Below, piece by piece: positions 34,923 through 47,157 of a DNA stretch of 64,000 bases (its first letter is position 1; the number at the start of each line of letters is the position of its first letter). The translations under genes and the position numbers were made by a program. The notes under the pieces are model-generated. The model was not told where the DNA came from, did no database searches, and saw only the letters and a list, made by a program, of their open reading frames with translations. The stretch comes from Asterias rubens (Eukaryota > Echinodermata > Asteroidea > Forcipulatida > Asteriidae): the NCBI RefSeq assembly GCF_902459465.1, contig NC_047081.1, forward strand, positions 7,717,883 to 7,781,882, written 5' to 3'.

Positions 34923-35110
34923 CCAGATTGGCTCAGTGGTTTCTTTCCCTGCCTTTCCCCTCTGTGGTCCCTGGTTTGCATCCCATCTCAGACCGGAGCA
35001 AGCTTACCGTACATCTAAGATGCGTGTAGGGTTTTATCGGCGAGTAGGAGTGTGTGTAGGGTTTCTTTAACACTGTGTCTTATGGAGTAGGGTTGTAGGG
35101 TCTACAAAAC
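34919..35110 (+). repeat. tRNA-derived SINE S5
   Basis: A-box 'tggctcagtgg' and B-box-like 'ggtttgcatccc' are spaced about 45 bp apart, followed by a body with 'gatgcgtgtagggtt' repeats. Confidence 0.5.
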
Positions 35111-35270
35111 GACAGGGGAATGAAAAAGCCTTTTTTTTTTCATTCACGTGGCACATAAGATGCGTGTTGGGTTATCAGTTCCAGCCTACATGTGGTTCAG
35201 ACTGATGGATACAAATTGCCAGCCTATAGTTTTCATGTCACATTTGTTGCTTTTGCATCTGTACAATACA

Positions 35271-35426
35271 GGGTGCGTTCGTTTAGCTTCCCTGGGTCGA
35301 CCCCGGTGTGTGGCGGGTTTTTTCCCCAGGACAAGTGTGTGCAGATAATTGCCCACGTTCGTCCTGGTAAAAAAAAAAAAACGCCACGCACCGGGGTCGA
35401 CCCAGGGGAGCTAAACGAACGCACCC
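35271..35426. repeat. Family I foldback MITE
   Basis: Both ends match the copy at 14861 (gggtgcgttcgtttagcttc and its inverse). The centre has cctggtaaaaaa and ttttttccccagg arms. Confidence 0.88.
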
Positions 35427-36097
35427 ATAGTGTAGTTTCTTCTGTGTATAAATAGTTGTGGTGCCATACACAACCTACACAGTTGAAGTTTTCAATTGGT
35501 GCTCAATTTGCTGGAAAATGGCACCAAGAGTAGGAGGGTTACACTAAACCGGTTAATTTTAAGAAAAGGGAATGTGGGAAGTGGTTGTCTAGTTATTAGA
35601 AACATTTATGTGTTGCTGCATGTTGTGTACTCTCAATTTTGTGTGCCTTAATATTTGTTTATAAATCTTAATTAGGCATTAATTAAAACAAACTCATTAA
35701 AACATTCCTGATTACATGTATCTAAAGTTGTTTATAAAATGGGTATTATGGGAGTGAAGATATTGCTTGATGAAAAAAAGACTCAATATGACTGATGAAC
35801 CTTTTCAGAAAACTTGATTTTTTATTTTATTTACAAGAATAAACTTCTTGGAAGACGGTGGTACATTAGTAAAAGCATATAAGTGTAAATAAAGTTACTG
35901 ATCAATTTTAATAAGGACCTGTTAAGGCTCAGTTATTTTGCCTCAGTTTATTAACACAAGGCAGCGAGTGCTTAAACTTTTGACAAGAAGTAAAAACAAA
36001 TGAACTTTTACTTAAAAGCAAAGTTTACATTTGGTTTTTGGTAACATACAATGGGTTAATCCTTTGTACTTTTAAGTAAAAAAAGTTTTGTAAAAAG

Positions 36098-36121
36098 TAA
36101 AAAAAAAAAAAAAAAAAAAAA
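36098..36121. repeat. Poly(A) tract
   Basis: An uninterrupted A run of about 24 nt. No retrotransposon is recognisable to its left. Confidence 0.6.
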
Positions 36122-36708
36122 TAACTGTAAAAAGTTGTGACAACATACAGAAATCTTTCTGAACTTTTCAGGGGAGCAATAAGGCTATACAATGTCATGA
36201 AGGCATGCTGCCTGTGTAAAGAATCAGGCCTCGACCTAGAAAGGCACATTTGTTTATGGTTTCTGATCGCTTTTGAAAGATTTCTGTATCTTGCCACCAC
36301 TTTTCACTCATTTTTAACCAAAAGGAATATATAATTTTTAAGTAAATTAGATACTAATTATTTATTTCATAATGAATGAATTTGTGGTGGCAGGATATGG
36401 ACATTTCCATCAACCAAAGTTTACATCAACTACTTTCCGTTTTGATATTCGTCTTTTCCAAAGTTTCTTGAGGTTTCAAACTCAAAGGCAACGCAGGTAC
36501 AAAGGCATCGTGTAAAAAAAAGTCACATTAAACTATTGCCATTCGTTGAGAATACAATAAAGAAAAAGACACTCTGGTACAAAATTTGACATAACCAAAA
36601 CTTGTTCACAGGGTTTTCACTTTGCCCACCTTGTTTGGCTGTCGTGGCTCTCTTAAGTTTTAACATCAGTGGTACTATTTTTATAGTTGCCATTGCAGAC
36701 TATATAAC

Positions 36709-36855
36709 AGCTGTCGATTTCACAAAGAGTTAGGACTCGTCCTAACTTATGATTAATTTTAAGGTCTGCATGCTACAGTGCATGCCAGGGTTGGGACTCG
36801 TCCCAAGTCATTAGATTAATCCTAAGTTAGGAAGAGTTTTGTGAAATCAACGGCA
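36709..36855. repeat. Family F foldback
   Basis: 'gctgtcgatttcacaaagag' pairs with 'gagttttgtgaaatcaacggc', trimmed here to its matching core. It lies just beyond the predicted 3' end of the 37070-37678 gene. Confidence 0.8.
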
Positions 36856-36881
36856 GGTCTGATGTTAAAAGAGAGTCAAGG

Positions 36882-36887
36882 TTTATT
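36882..36887 (-). terminator. Polyadenylation signal AATAAA (candidate)
   Basis: On the minus strand AATAAA occurs about 183 nt after the stop codon of the 37070-37678 ORF. This is a sequence match only. Confidence 0.4.
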
Positions 36888-37069
36888 AAACGACTGGCCA
36901 GTGTCTTCAATTGTTTCACTAGTCATTATTTCAAATGAAATAGGAAGCTTTTTTGTTAACACTGAACTAGCCAGCCGGACCACTTGGGAGTAAAAAATGT
37001 TGACTGATGGTCCTCCAGTGTTTTAACAAGCATTTGGCCAGCGGACCACAGGTTACGGCAGAATGCTGC

Positions 37070-37678
37070 TTAAAGAACTTCGCATTCAGTCTTGGCAGAA
37101 CAGGGAAATGAAATTCTAGCTTTGTAAGACGCCTTTAGATATTCAAGTGGTCTACAGTATGAATGCTCTCTGAGAGGAACAGTATAATTCAGGCAGTACG
37201 AATGATCTTCAGTTGTTTGCAACCATTTATGGGGCTCGTCTCTCTGCATGCTTGCTTCCACTGTGCTTTTCCTCAACGGAGCTTCAAGTTCAAGTTCTTG
37301 TATTTTACGACAACAGTAAGAATGTTCTTCAAATGGAAAGGGATCAACATTCTGCTGTCTGATATAAATCACTGGACCCTGCGACCCAACGCTGCTGGTT
37401 GAAGCTTCTACTTGTACCGGTTTCCGTAGTTTACAGTACAAATGCTCCAAGTATAACGGAGGTGGTGGTATTGATGGTGCAGAATTCTTAATGTTTTGCA
37501 TTCTACTGTAAGAATGATCATGTTGATGGACAAACTCAAGAGGTTGTGAATCCATCAGGCTCGTTCCCACCAGTCGTGGCATGAAAGGCAGAAGTCTCCG
37601 TGGTTGCTTGGTGGAGACATTGGTGGTGGTGGTGGTAGGAATGGAGGTGGTAGGCATGACGGTAGGCAAATTGAACAT
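37070..37678 (-). CDS. Unrecognised 202-aa protein with five HCF-1-binding motifs ([D/E]HxY)
   Basis: I do not recognise the family. It is a single open frame; an in-frame TAA lies 9 nt before the ATG, so the start is firm if this is the first coding exon. The N-terminus is Thr-rich (TSIPTTTTTN), followed by a basic stretch. Five copies of a short motif follow: DHSY (54-57), EHLY (78-81), EHSY (118-121), DHSY (158-161) and EHSY (171-174); four of the five continue with Cys. [D/E]HxY is the established motif by which VP16, Luman/CREB3, Zhangfei and E2F proteins contact the HCF-1 kelch propeller. No TM segment, signal peptide, bZIP or zinc finger is seen. A role as a multivalent HCF-1 partner is inference from the motif. 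It could also be an unrelated short repeat. The gene lies head-to-head with the CAX gene, with 745 bp between start codons. Confidence 0.7.
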   Translation of the reverse strand: MFNLPTVMPTTSIPTTTTTNVSTKQPRRLLPFMPRLVGTSLMDSQPLEFVHQHDHSYSRMQNIKNSAPSIPPPPLYLEHLYCKLRKPVQVEASTSSVGSQGPVIYIRQQNVDPFPFEEHSYCCRKIQELELEAPLRKSTVEASMQRDEPHKWLQTTEDHSYCLNYTVPLREHSYCRPLEYLKASYKARISFPCSAKTECEVL

Positions 37679-38423
37679 GCTGTATTACACGAGTCTTACT
37701 TACAGCCAACAGTCAGCACTGTGTAACCATTGAGGTAGATAGGCCACAACTTTTAGCTACGAAGTTTGGTCCGTCTCTATCTAGTCATGATCTAGTGCTC
37801 CTCTGCTTGGCTTGTGGGTTGTGTGTTGTGTGTGGTGGTGATGACACGGGTATTCGATGACACTGCAAAAGCCAAAAAGAATCGTCACTCCTTCTGAAAT
37901 TCCTTCTTTTGCCGTGTAAGTAAGTCTTTTGCTTCAGCCCCAGTAGATTTTGCTGCAACACAATGATGCTAGACACAGAGTTATATTTGTCTGCCAGAAG
38001 TCCCCGAACAGCAACACTTTATCGACGATATTGGAACGCATGCGACGGCGAATGAAGAAATAAATAAAGATCGGGAAATAGAATTCTGATGTAATAAAGA
38101 CTGCCCTCTATCGATATAGACGCAAAGATGGATATTTTTAAAGCACGTGACAATAACGTGATGCAGTATGTTGATGAAAAAAAAAACTTTGTTTGAGTTT
38201 GACTCCCAGACTCACCAAACGATAAACACACACTAGCGCTTATATTTTGTTTGACCTACCAGACTAAACATTGGCACGTAAAGCAGACGTGCAACAATTT
38301 TGTCAAAATGCAGAACGATTTCATGGCTGCTGCTGTTCAAAGTCTCTTGAACAGTTCCTCTCATTTCTAAGTCCATGGCCTGAGATTAGCAATTACGGGG
38401 TAGTAGTAGCTAGCCAAGAAACA
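37679..38423. promoter_or_regulatory. Shared intergenic region between divergent genes
   Basis: It separates the ATG of the minus-strand five-motif gene from the ATG of the plus-strand CAX gene. No transposon is recognised in it, unlike nearly all other non-coding DNA here. It presumably holds both promoters and 5' UTRs. No clear TATA box was identified. Confidence 0.5.
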
Positions 38424-41400
38424 ATGACAGACCCCCTCGATGACTCTCCACCGAGTACGAGCTCTGCAGTTTCTGCTGGGGAGGCCGTTAGTAGAGACAG
38501 AATGGCGGCACTGGCTGACGACACGACATTTGAGATGGAGATGGAGTCGTCGTTTCAAATGGACAAAATTCCACCACAAGGTGAGGCTGCTAGATTAATT
38601 GGCGGTCAGAGAGGTTCTATTTTTTTCTTCATTTTTCTTTCAATGAATTTATTTAATTAATATTAAAGATAAATAACGGACTATTCTTCACATTATTAAT
38701 TTATATTTTAAAATTTACCAAGCAAGTTTTTGCAACTTTTTAATTATAAAATATATTATTATTAATTACTGTGTATTTGGTTTTGTTATTATTGTTATTT
38801 TTTATTTCATTTTTTGTGTTTTTTATTTCATTTTTGTGCTTTGCTGTTTTTTTTTTTTTTTTTTTTCATGTTGCAATTTTGGGGGTAATTTACTCCAAAA
38901 AAGAATGACCATAAAAAATTGGCAAGAAGCACTGCAGCTGTTGATAGAACCACCTTTTGAACTATTTTTTTCACTGAGCAGTTTTGTTTTAAATTAACTT
39001 TATTTTGTGTTGTTCCTGAATAAATAATTATCCTATTTAACTATTTCTCTTTTTTTCTTCTAATCAAAGCCCCTCCACCAAATGGAACTCTTCCTTCAGA
39101 TTCAAAGGAGGGAGCTTTCACTTCGTCTTGCACCGTCTCAGAGATGAGTGCAGGGTCAGGAAGCGTTAGACAGAGAAGACGAGTCAGGACTGTGGATGAG
39201 ATGGAGGATGGTTTTGTTTTCTTAGAAGCCACCACCCCAGATAATGAGATTGAAGCTCATAAGATTACACAGAACTATATGGTAAGATGGATACGCCTCC
39301 TTGAGTTCAAACACTCGAGGGTGTGTTCATCTTGGGACAGCCCCTAAAACATGAGCATCAACTTCCCCAAGCATTCATAGCCATCGATCTTGGGACAGCC
39401 AACCGGAACTATACTTTCATTGTGTGCATTTTATGTGTGAAACTATTTTTGTGGGTTCATGCTAAGAAACAAAAAAATTTATAAATTATTTTATTATAAG
39501 AGTATGAGTCTACAAGTTTTAAGTTTTATAAGGCCAAATAAAAAAAACTACCAGTTAATCATCCAGATTTTTCCAAAAATAGGAAGATGAGGGCCTTTTT
39601 TTTTTTTTTTTTTTTTTCCAAAGATGGCTGCTTCGTATTTCAAATCAAACAGGCCACCAATTCTTCAGTTTGAACCCACTTATTTTACTATTTGTTGCAT
39701 GAGGACCCGGGTTAACAGGATCGGATTATTACACTAAAAAGATTTGCTGGTAGGCACTCGCTAATTTTGTTTTATGAAACAGACGGTCACACGTGTTCGA
39801 GAGCATCACGTTTAGATTTAGGAAAAGCTCCACGGCCAGTCCTTGTGAGAGGATGTATTATTTAAAACAAAAACAAAAAGATGCGGCCCCATAAAGGATG
39901 TGGGCGGGGACTATCAACTAACCCCTACACTGACTTTTCCTAGTGTTCTTGGTTCACTTAGAATGTGCACTGCCAATCCTAGTACACGGGACCTACATAT
40001 ACGTGTGTACAGCTTACATCCAAAGGACAAAGCAATTTTCGCTTAGTGTCTTGCTTTGGAGACCGTGTACCAAGACCGGGACTCAAAAAAAAACACTCTG
40101 CTTGGCCATGGAATGCCACTACGATGTGTTCTTGTTAATTTCCGGTCACCCAAAAAGTGGTTCCTCATTCAACCTCCTTTGCTGTTCATTGTGGTGTATT
40201 CAACATTTGCAAGTGAAGAACACACATTGCTGCAAGTGCTGTTTTGCCAATGTTGTTATACCTGTCTTAACCAAAATGTCACTCGGATGTTTTTTTTTTA
40301 TATTTTGTTTCCCTTTCTAGTTTGGGTTTAAGAAATGGAAGAGTCATGTCACAAAGCGCCCTCTGGATGAACGGTCGGACATTGTGAAGACGCTTTATGA
40401 ACAACCAAAACAAGTTAAGCCATCAGAAAAACGTAGGTTGAAGAAAAGTATTTGTGTAATGATATGTTTTTCATTGTGGTATATGATGCAAACATTTTTA
40501 ACAGCCTCATGTTTTGATCATATCACGGTCAGGTCTGTATGCTGCCTTTTTGAAAGGCAAGGGCACCAAGGCATTTTCTCCTTGGTAAAGGGCACCTTAT
40601 AAGGAAAGTGTAAATTTCTACTTGAGCAAGTCAAGGGCACCAAGGCAAGAAGCCTTTTTGACATATGGCGGACACAGTGCTACATAATAATAATAATTGT
40701 GGCTTCTTATATAGCGCACATGTACGTCACTCAGTGACGCTCCTGGCGCTGTGACATACAGTATTTCCTGCAAGATGTGGGACTACGTTTTGAATTATGA
40801 GACCTAATTCTGATAGCACCATGTAATGTTATACAAGGTGCTGTGGCGCAGTTTGCTGCCGATCGGACCAGGAACACCGGGGCGAACCCCTTCTCTTTTC
40901 GATAAGTGCGCACTGGGTTCTTTTACATGCGTTACGTAACACATGGGACCAACGGCTTAACGTCCCATCCGAAGGACGAAGCAATGGTGAAGTGTCTTGC
41001 TTAAGGAAACAAGTGTCATGGCTTGGGATTCGAACCCACACTCTGCTGATCAGAAACACCAGAGTTTGAATTCGGTGCTCTTAACCGCTCGGCCACGACA
41101 CTTCAACATATAGGTTTGGATAAATTAGTGTGTACATGTATACCCCCAAATCAAACAGTACACTCCTATAAGCTTGGGCGATATCGATTTATTTTATTCG
41201 CGATATATCGCCGACAATATATCGCGATATTTGATATAATCGCGATTAATGAAATTTGACATCATCAGTCTTCAAACTCCAAGTGAAAGTTGTAGAAGAG
41301 ACAGTCCTAGCATAAGAGAGGTGTTCTAATGACCTATTCTTCTGGTTTTACTCCAAACCTATGGGGTGAAAGATGTATCAGCTAGCAAATACATCGCGAT

Positions 41401-44400
41401 ATTTAAGCGATATATCGATATATCGCGGTATATCGATATTTCGATTCAAACCAAATCCATCCGATATCGAAATCGTGTCCAAATTAATATCGCGATATTC
41501 GATAATATCGTGATATCGCCCAAGCTTACTTCAAAAAGGCTTATGACCAGGGGGCATGGAGGCAACGTCCTTTGTTGCCTCCGTTAAGTGTCAGGCCTGC
41601 AGAGTGTCTATACAAATCAATCATTCATTCACAGAGCATCGTTATTCTAGATGTCTATTTCAATGCGTTTAGCAAAATGACAAATTTAGGTCAAAAAAAG
41701 TTAACAGAATTTCATGTGGAGATGACAAGTGTAATGGACTTAATGTAAGCAGTTTCAAAGAGATAAGTCTTAAAGACAATGGACACTATTGGTAATTGTC
41801 AAAGACTAGCCTGCACAGTTGGTGAATCTCAACATATGCATAAAATAACAAACCTGTGAAAAATTGAGCTCAATCGGTCATCGAACATGCGAGATAATAA
41901 TGAAGAAAAAAACACCCTTGTCACAAGAAGTTGTGTGCGTTTAGATGGTTGATTTTGAGACCTCAAGTTCTAAATCTGAGGTCTCGAAATCAAATTTGTG
42001 GAAATTTGCTTCTTTCTCGAAAACTATGGCACTTCAGAGCTTGCCGTTTCTCACAATGTGTTATACCATCAACCTCTCCCCATTACTCGTCACCAAGAAA
42101 GGTTTAATGCTAATAATTATTTTGAGTGATTACCAATAGTGTCCACTGCCGTTAGACTGGCTTGTGAAGATTAGTATAAAGTCAAGTGTACGAAGTTAAC
42201 TGGTGCACATGAAACAAAGCTTCCATCACCTGATGAAGATAAAAATTTAGGAATGTTCAATGATTGTTTGTTTGATGATCTATGAGTGCATGGAGTGGGT
42301 TGTAGATGGTATATGTGCACTAAGCCTGGACGGCTAGTGAAATTTACTATTCGACTAGTTGCGCCTAAATAGTTGCGACTTCGACACTAGTCGGCAACTA
42401 ATTTTTTCATTCTCAAGATGCATTGCGACATAATCTTAGCCCCAGGCGCAAAAGTAAAATTCATGCTGAAAGGATTGAAGGATTGTGTCACTGATGTCTG
42501 TCTGTGTTTTAGTTTTGTAGTAGTCTTGGCGGCACGGTCGTCGCAACTCGACTAAACAATCAATATTCACGACTACGACACTAGTAACACTAGTCGCCCA
42601 GGCTTTCTCAACATGTCTCTTTTAAAAAAACACGTTGCCTTGGATCGGTCGAGTTGGTCTTTGAAATGCTTATGTAACCGTTTGTTATAGAATGCAAATG
42701 ATTAGAAAGATATTTTAAAAGTAGAATATAATGATCCACACAAGTATCACTCAAAATTGCATGGTCGGCCATTTATGGAAGTCAAATTTTTGACTCTCAT
42801 ATATGGCCGACCGTGTTAGTTTCGCAGAGTAAAAGGAAAACCACGCAATTTCGAGGCAAATGTGTGTGGATCATTGTTTTCTACTTTTAAAACATCTTTC
42901 TAACATGCATTTTATAACAAACGGTTACAAACGCTTTTCAAAGACCAACTCGACCGATTCAAGGCAACGTACGTTCCTTTTTTAAGTAATAATTCTTAGA
43001 CAAATCATTAAATGTCATTTTGTTTCTATCCACAGACTCCACACTCTCTTTTGGAAACGTCTTCTATGCAATCTTTATTGGATGGTGGCTGTCTCTAATC
43101 TACTTACTTGTTGCTCTTCTAATGCTTATTACAATTGTTGGACGACACCATGGTAAGTCATTTTCACTTTTTAAACCTCCCCTAGAATTGAACAACTTCC
43201 TCACCATATATTTGCAATAAATGCAACTGTCAAACCCGCCTCTCTCCAAACATCCCCCCCCCACCTTCGACAGTTTTTTTTTTTTTACTTTAGTAACAAA
43301 ATTATAACAATTATACCATGCACGGGCCCCCATAAAAATAGGGAGAAATTTGCAAATTTAAATAATAATTTCTGTGTCACAAAATTGCAAATTTCCAGCC
43401 ATGGTGTTATGTCCCAAAATTAAAAATAATAATAATAATATATTTGATTTATATAGCGCCCAATCATTGTTTGAGTATTTTCAACATAAGTCAAACGATG
43501 GTTGGGATTCGTAGGTAATGACAATGATGGTCTTTTAAAAATTAATCGATGCAATTTATCAATTGTGTGCCTATTTACAAGTTCTATCTAAAACAGTTTT
43601 TTTCTGTCCCCTTTTCAGCAAAATTTTGCGTCGCTTTAGCTCAATACTTCCTGTGGCCATTTGGGAAATTTGTCAAAGAGAAGACGTATTACGAACTGGA
43701 AGATAGCGACGATAAAAACGAAGAGGGACAATTTCTCCTCGGAAACGAAATCGGTAGCGATTCTCACAGAGACTCAACCTATTCCAACTCATTGCCATCC
43801 TATGTAAAGAAATCCAACAGTGATTACTGGGTAAGGCAGTCACGACCAGTTCTTTCCAGTTCATTCTAAACCAAACCAGTCCAAACTAGTTATGGTGCAT
43901 CATTGTTTACATTCACAAAATATCAAATTCACAGACATTGTCTTTCTGAACGCTAAAAATCTGGTAGTCCATTTTAATTCATCCTTATCCTATGTGAAGA
44001 ATTATAACAGTGATTACTCTCTGTGAGGCAGTCAGTACCAGTTCTATCCAGTTCATTTTAAACCAAACCAGTCGGAACCAGTTACGGTATAGTGCATCAT
44101 TGGTGACATTCACAAAAATATATAAAACTCACATACATTAATATCTTAGAAGAAAAGATAAAATTCTGTACGCTATAACTCTGGTAATATTCCAGCTCAT
44201 CCTTAATGTCCTATTTGAAGAATTACAACACTGTGAGGCAGTCTAAACCAAACCAGTCTGAACCAGTTATGATGCATCATTCATCATATTCACACAAAAA
44301 ATTATAAAAAGAAAAAATTCAAAAACATAACTTGAAAAAATAAAAATAAATAAACTCAGATAATCAGTTGTCATCTAGAAAGTGCACCAATTGTCTTAAT

Positions 44401-47112
44401 TTTTTGGAAAATTTGAACAGGTTCATTACATATTATAATTTTTCTCTAAACTTTAAATTTTTATAGGGTAGACTCACACTTCACCAACAGCTGCACTGCA
44501 ACATGTACAATGGTTAATTAACATACAAAATAACTGATACATTGATTTTTTCCTCTTGAAAACGCGAAAAATATGAATAATTTATGAACAATTTCTCCTG
44601 CCTTTCCTGTTCGTAAGTGTGACGTAATACGTAATTTCACTTTAAGCGAAGTCCACTTAACATAAATTGGCTCCTCTGTTCGAATTACATTGATCTAGTT
44701 TTTGTATTAAGATTTAAAATGAGGGTATCTATTTGGTTATTAATCTTAAAATTAAAGGCAATAATAAGTTTTTGTTAAAAGCCTTTGGCAGCTTTCAAAA
44801 GAAAATGGCAGCTTTCTGAAGATTTCACTCGAAAATAATATGGTATGTTAACAGAGATAAGTTTTTATCCCCCCACAATTTGAATCTGAGAAGCATTACT
44901 GTCAGTATTGTTTCTCAAGTTTTGTTTTGGGATTATTCCTCCTGTGTGGACATATTCGCTCTGAATTTGTTGGTTATTTCAAAAACACCTTTTGAAGCGA
45001 AATTTTCACAATTTATTTTGAGTGTCTACATTTAATGTATTTATAAAGGATAAAAACAATCAAGCGCCGCCAAAAAGCCAAAGGTATACATTGCCTTTGA
45101 GCATTTATCACAAATTTTTGTCAAAAGAAATGCTTTTTCAAATGATGAAATGGGTGATTTGGGGTAAATTTACAAACAATATGTCGGCTTGGAAGCACGA
45201 AATAGAAAAAACTCTGGGCTTGCAGCAGATTTGCATGTGTGGCCGATGATTTAGCAACAATGATAGTGACTCTGGGCATGCTAATGCTAATGTAGTAACA
45301 AAGTATCTAACACTAACACCAACAGATGCTTCAAAAAGATGAAAAGTAACTGCAGCTTTACTTTGAACTGATGTTTAATTAATTAATTATTGCGTATTCC
45401 AACCTTGAGGTTTGGCAAACGACAAACAAAACAAATCTCATTTTAATTTCAAGTCTACTTTTTAACTAGCCTTAGCATTTAACAATTTGGTTTAATTATT
45501 TTAATCAGAACTTCCTTCATCAAAACAACAAAATTACTTTTAAAGGCACTGGACACTGTTGGTAATTACTCAAAATAATTTTGACCACCAAATGAGACCA
45601 AATTTTTACAGGTTTGTTATTCTATGCATATGTTGAGATACAATGTACACCAAGTGAGAAGACTGATCTTTGACAAATTTTACCAAAGGTGTCCAGTGCC
45701 TTTAAGGTGCGAAAGCATTGTGTTTTGTGGGGAATTGTGTTTTTAGTGATGCGGTTGGGCAAACGTTTAGATTTTGACAAACAGATGTTGCAGAATATTC
45801 ATCCAAGTGCTTTGGGGAACCAACAATTAGCATTTTAAGTTGAATTCATCACAATTGTGGAAAAATGGTGACACATCGATCACTTTCATTTCATACACTG
45901 CACTCAAATCACTTTCATTTTTATGAATCATCAAACAAAATCAAAGATGGACAAGTTTAAAGAGAGATCCTCTAACAACATCTAGGAGAGGGCTACACAA
46001 AACTGATGGGCCATATCGACCTACATTTAAAATGTGAAACAACTGCTACCAGGGGCATGTTGCCAGCTACTCTTGGGGCTGAAACAGAGTATACCCCTCC
46101 CCTCCCCTTCATCACCAGTCTGTAATGGTGTACATGTAGGCATGGGTGTCATTCACTAGGAGCCTGGCTGGTAGAGCAGAATGCACTACCTTTTCGACTT
46201 GTTTTACGAAGCAGTTATATTTAAGTGCCTTACTACATGTAGTTCAGCCGCCTAGCATGCCTAGAGCATGTCAATATGATTAAGACTCTAGATAAGTGTC
46301 GTGGCTGAGCGGTCAAGAGCACCGAATTCAAACTCTGGTGTTTCTGATCAGCAGAGTGTGGGTTCGAATCCCAGCCGTGATACTTGTGTCCTTAAGCAAG
46401 ACACATCACCATTTCTTCGTCCTTCAGATTGGACGTAAAGCTGTTGGTCCCATGTGTTAGTGTAAACGCATGTAAAAGAACCCAGTGCACTTATCATAAA
46501 CAGAAAGGGCTCACCCCGATGTTCCTGGCTGGATTGGCAGCATATTTCGCCACAGCATCTTGTAAACCACTAAATGGTGCTTAGGATTAGGTCTTATATC
46601 TCATATTTTGTCCCACTCCTTGCAGTAATAATACCTGCCACTTTGTAACCTTTGGGAAAAGGCGCATTATAACTATGGTTATTATTATTATTATTATATT
46701 GTCATAACTGGGATTCAGAGTCATTCCATTATTACAGCACCAGTTTTTTTAATTTCATTATTTTTCATTTCATTATGTTGTTTTCCACTTCATATCATTT
46801 TCATATCACAATAGGACCAGGAGGATGGTGCTCCCGTCAACTCCACCAAAAACAGGTTTAGAAGACTAGACAGCACGGGAACTTGGGTAAGACTTGGTAA
46901 ACTATTAATCAATCGATCATGAATCATTCAATTAATCAATCAATCAAAAAAGTCAATCAGCATCTTGTTTAGTACATGTACCATCATTCTACATGTGACA
47001 TGTATGTATGTCTCACACTGTTGAGTCTCCTGACGATGGCTAGAGCGAGCATGTCGAAACGTTGAGACCAATGGGCTCACTCCGAGGCAAGGAAAATTAA
47101 GTAATCAATCAG

Positions 47113-47157
<45 letters not shown>

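Noticed and set aside
36025..36300. 91-codon minus-strand ORF with a Phe run
   Set aside because: The frame translates the poly(A) tract as poly-Phe; no other support.
38271..38423. Extending the CAX protein upstream to 38271
   Set aside because: The frame is open but has no ATG before 38424; upstream sequence is more likely 5' UTR.
46296..46380. Possible functional tRNA-Leu/Ser gene
   Set aside because: It has A and B boxes but is the head of a 400-bp S1 SINE that recurs at 40685 and 61755 with the same body and tail.
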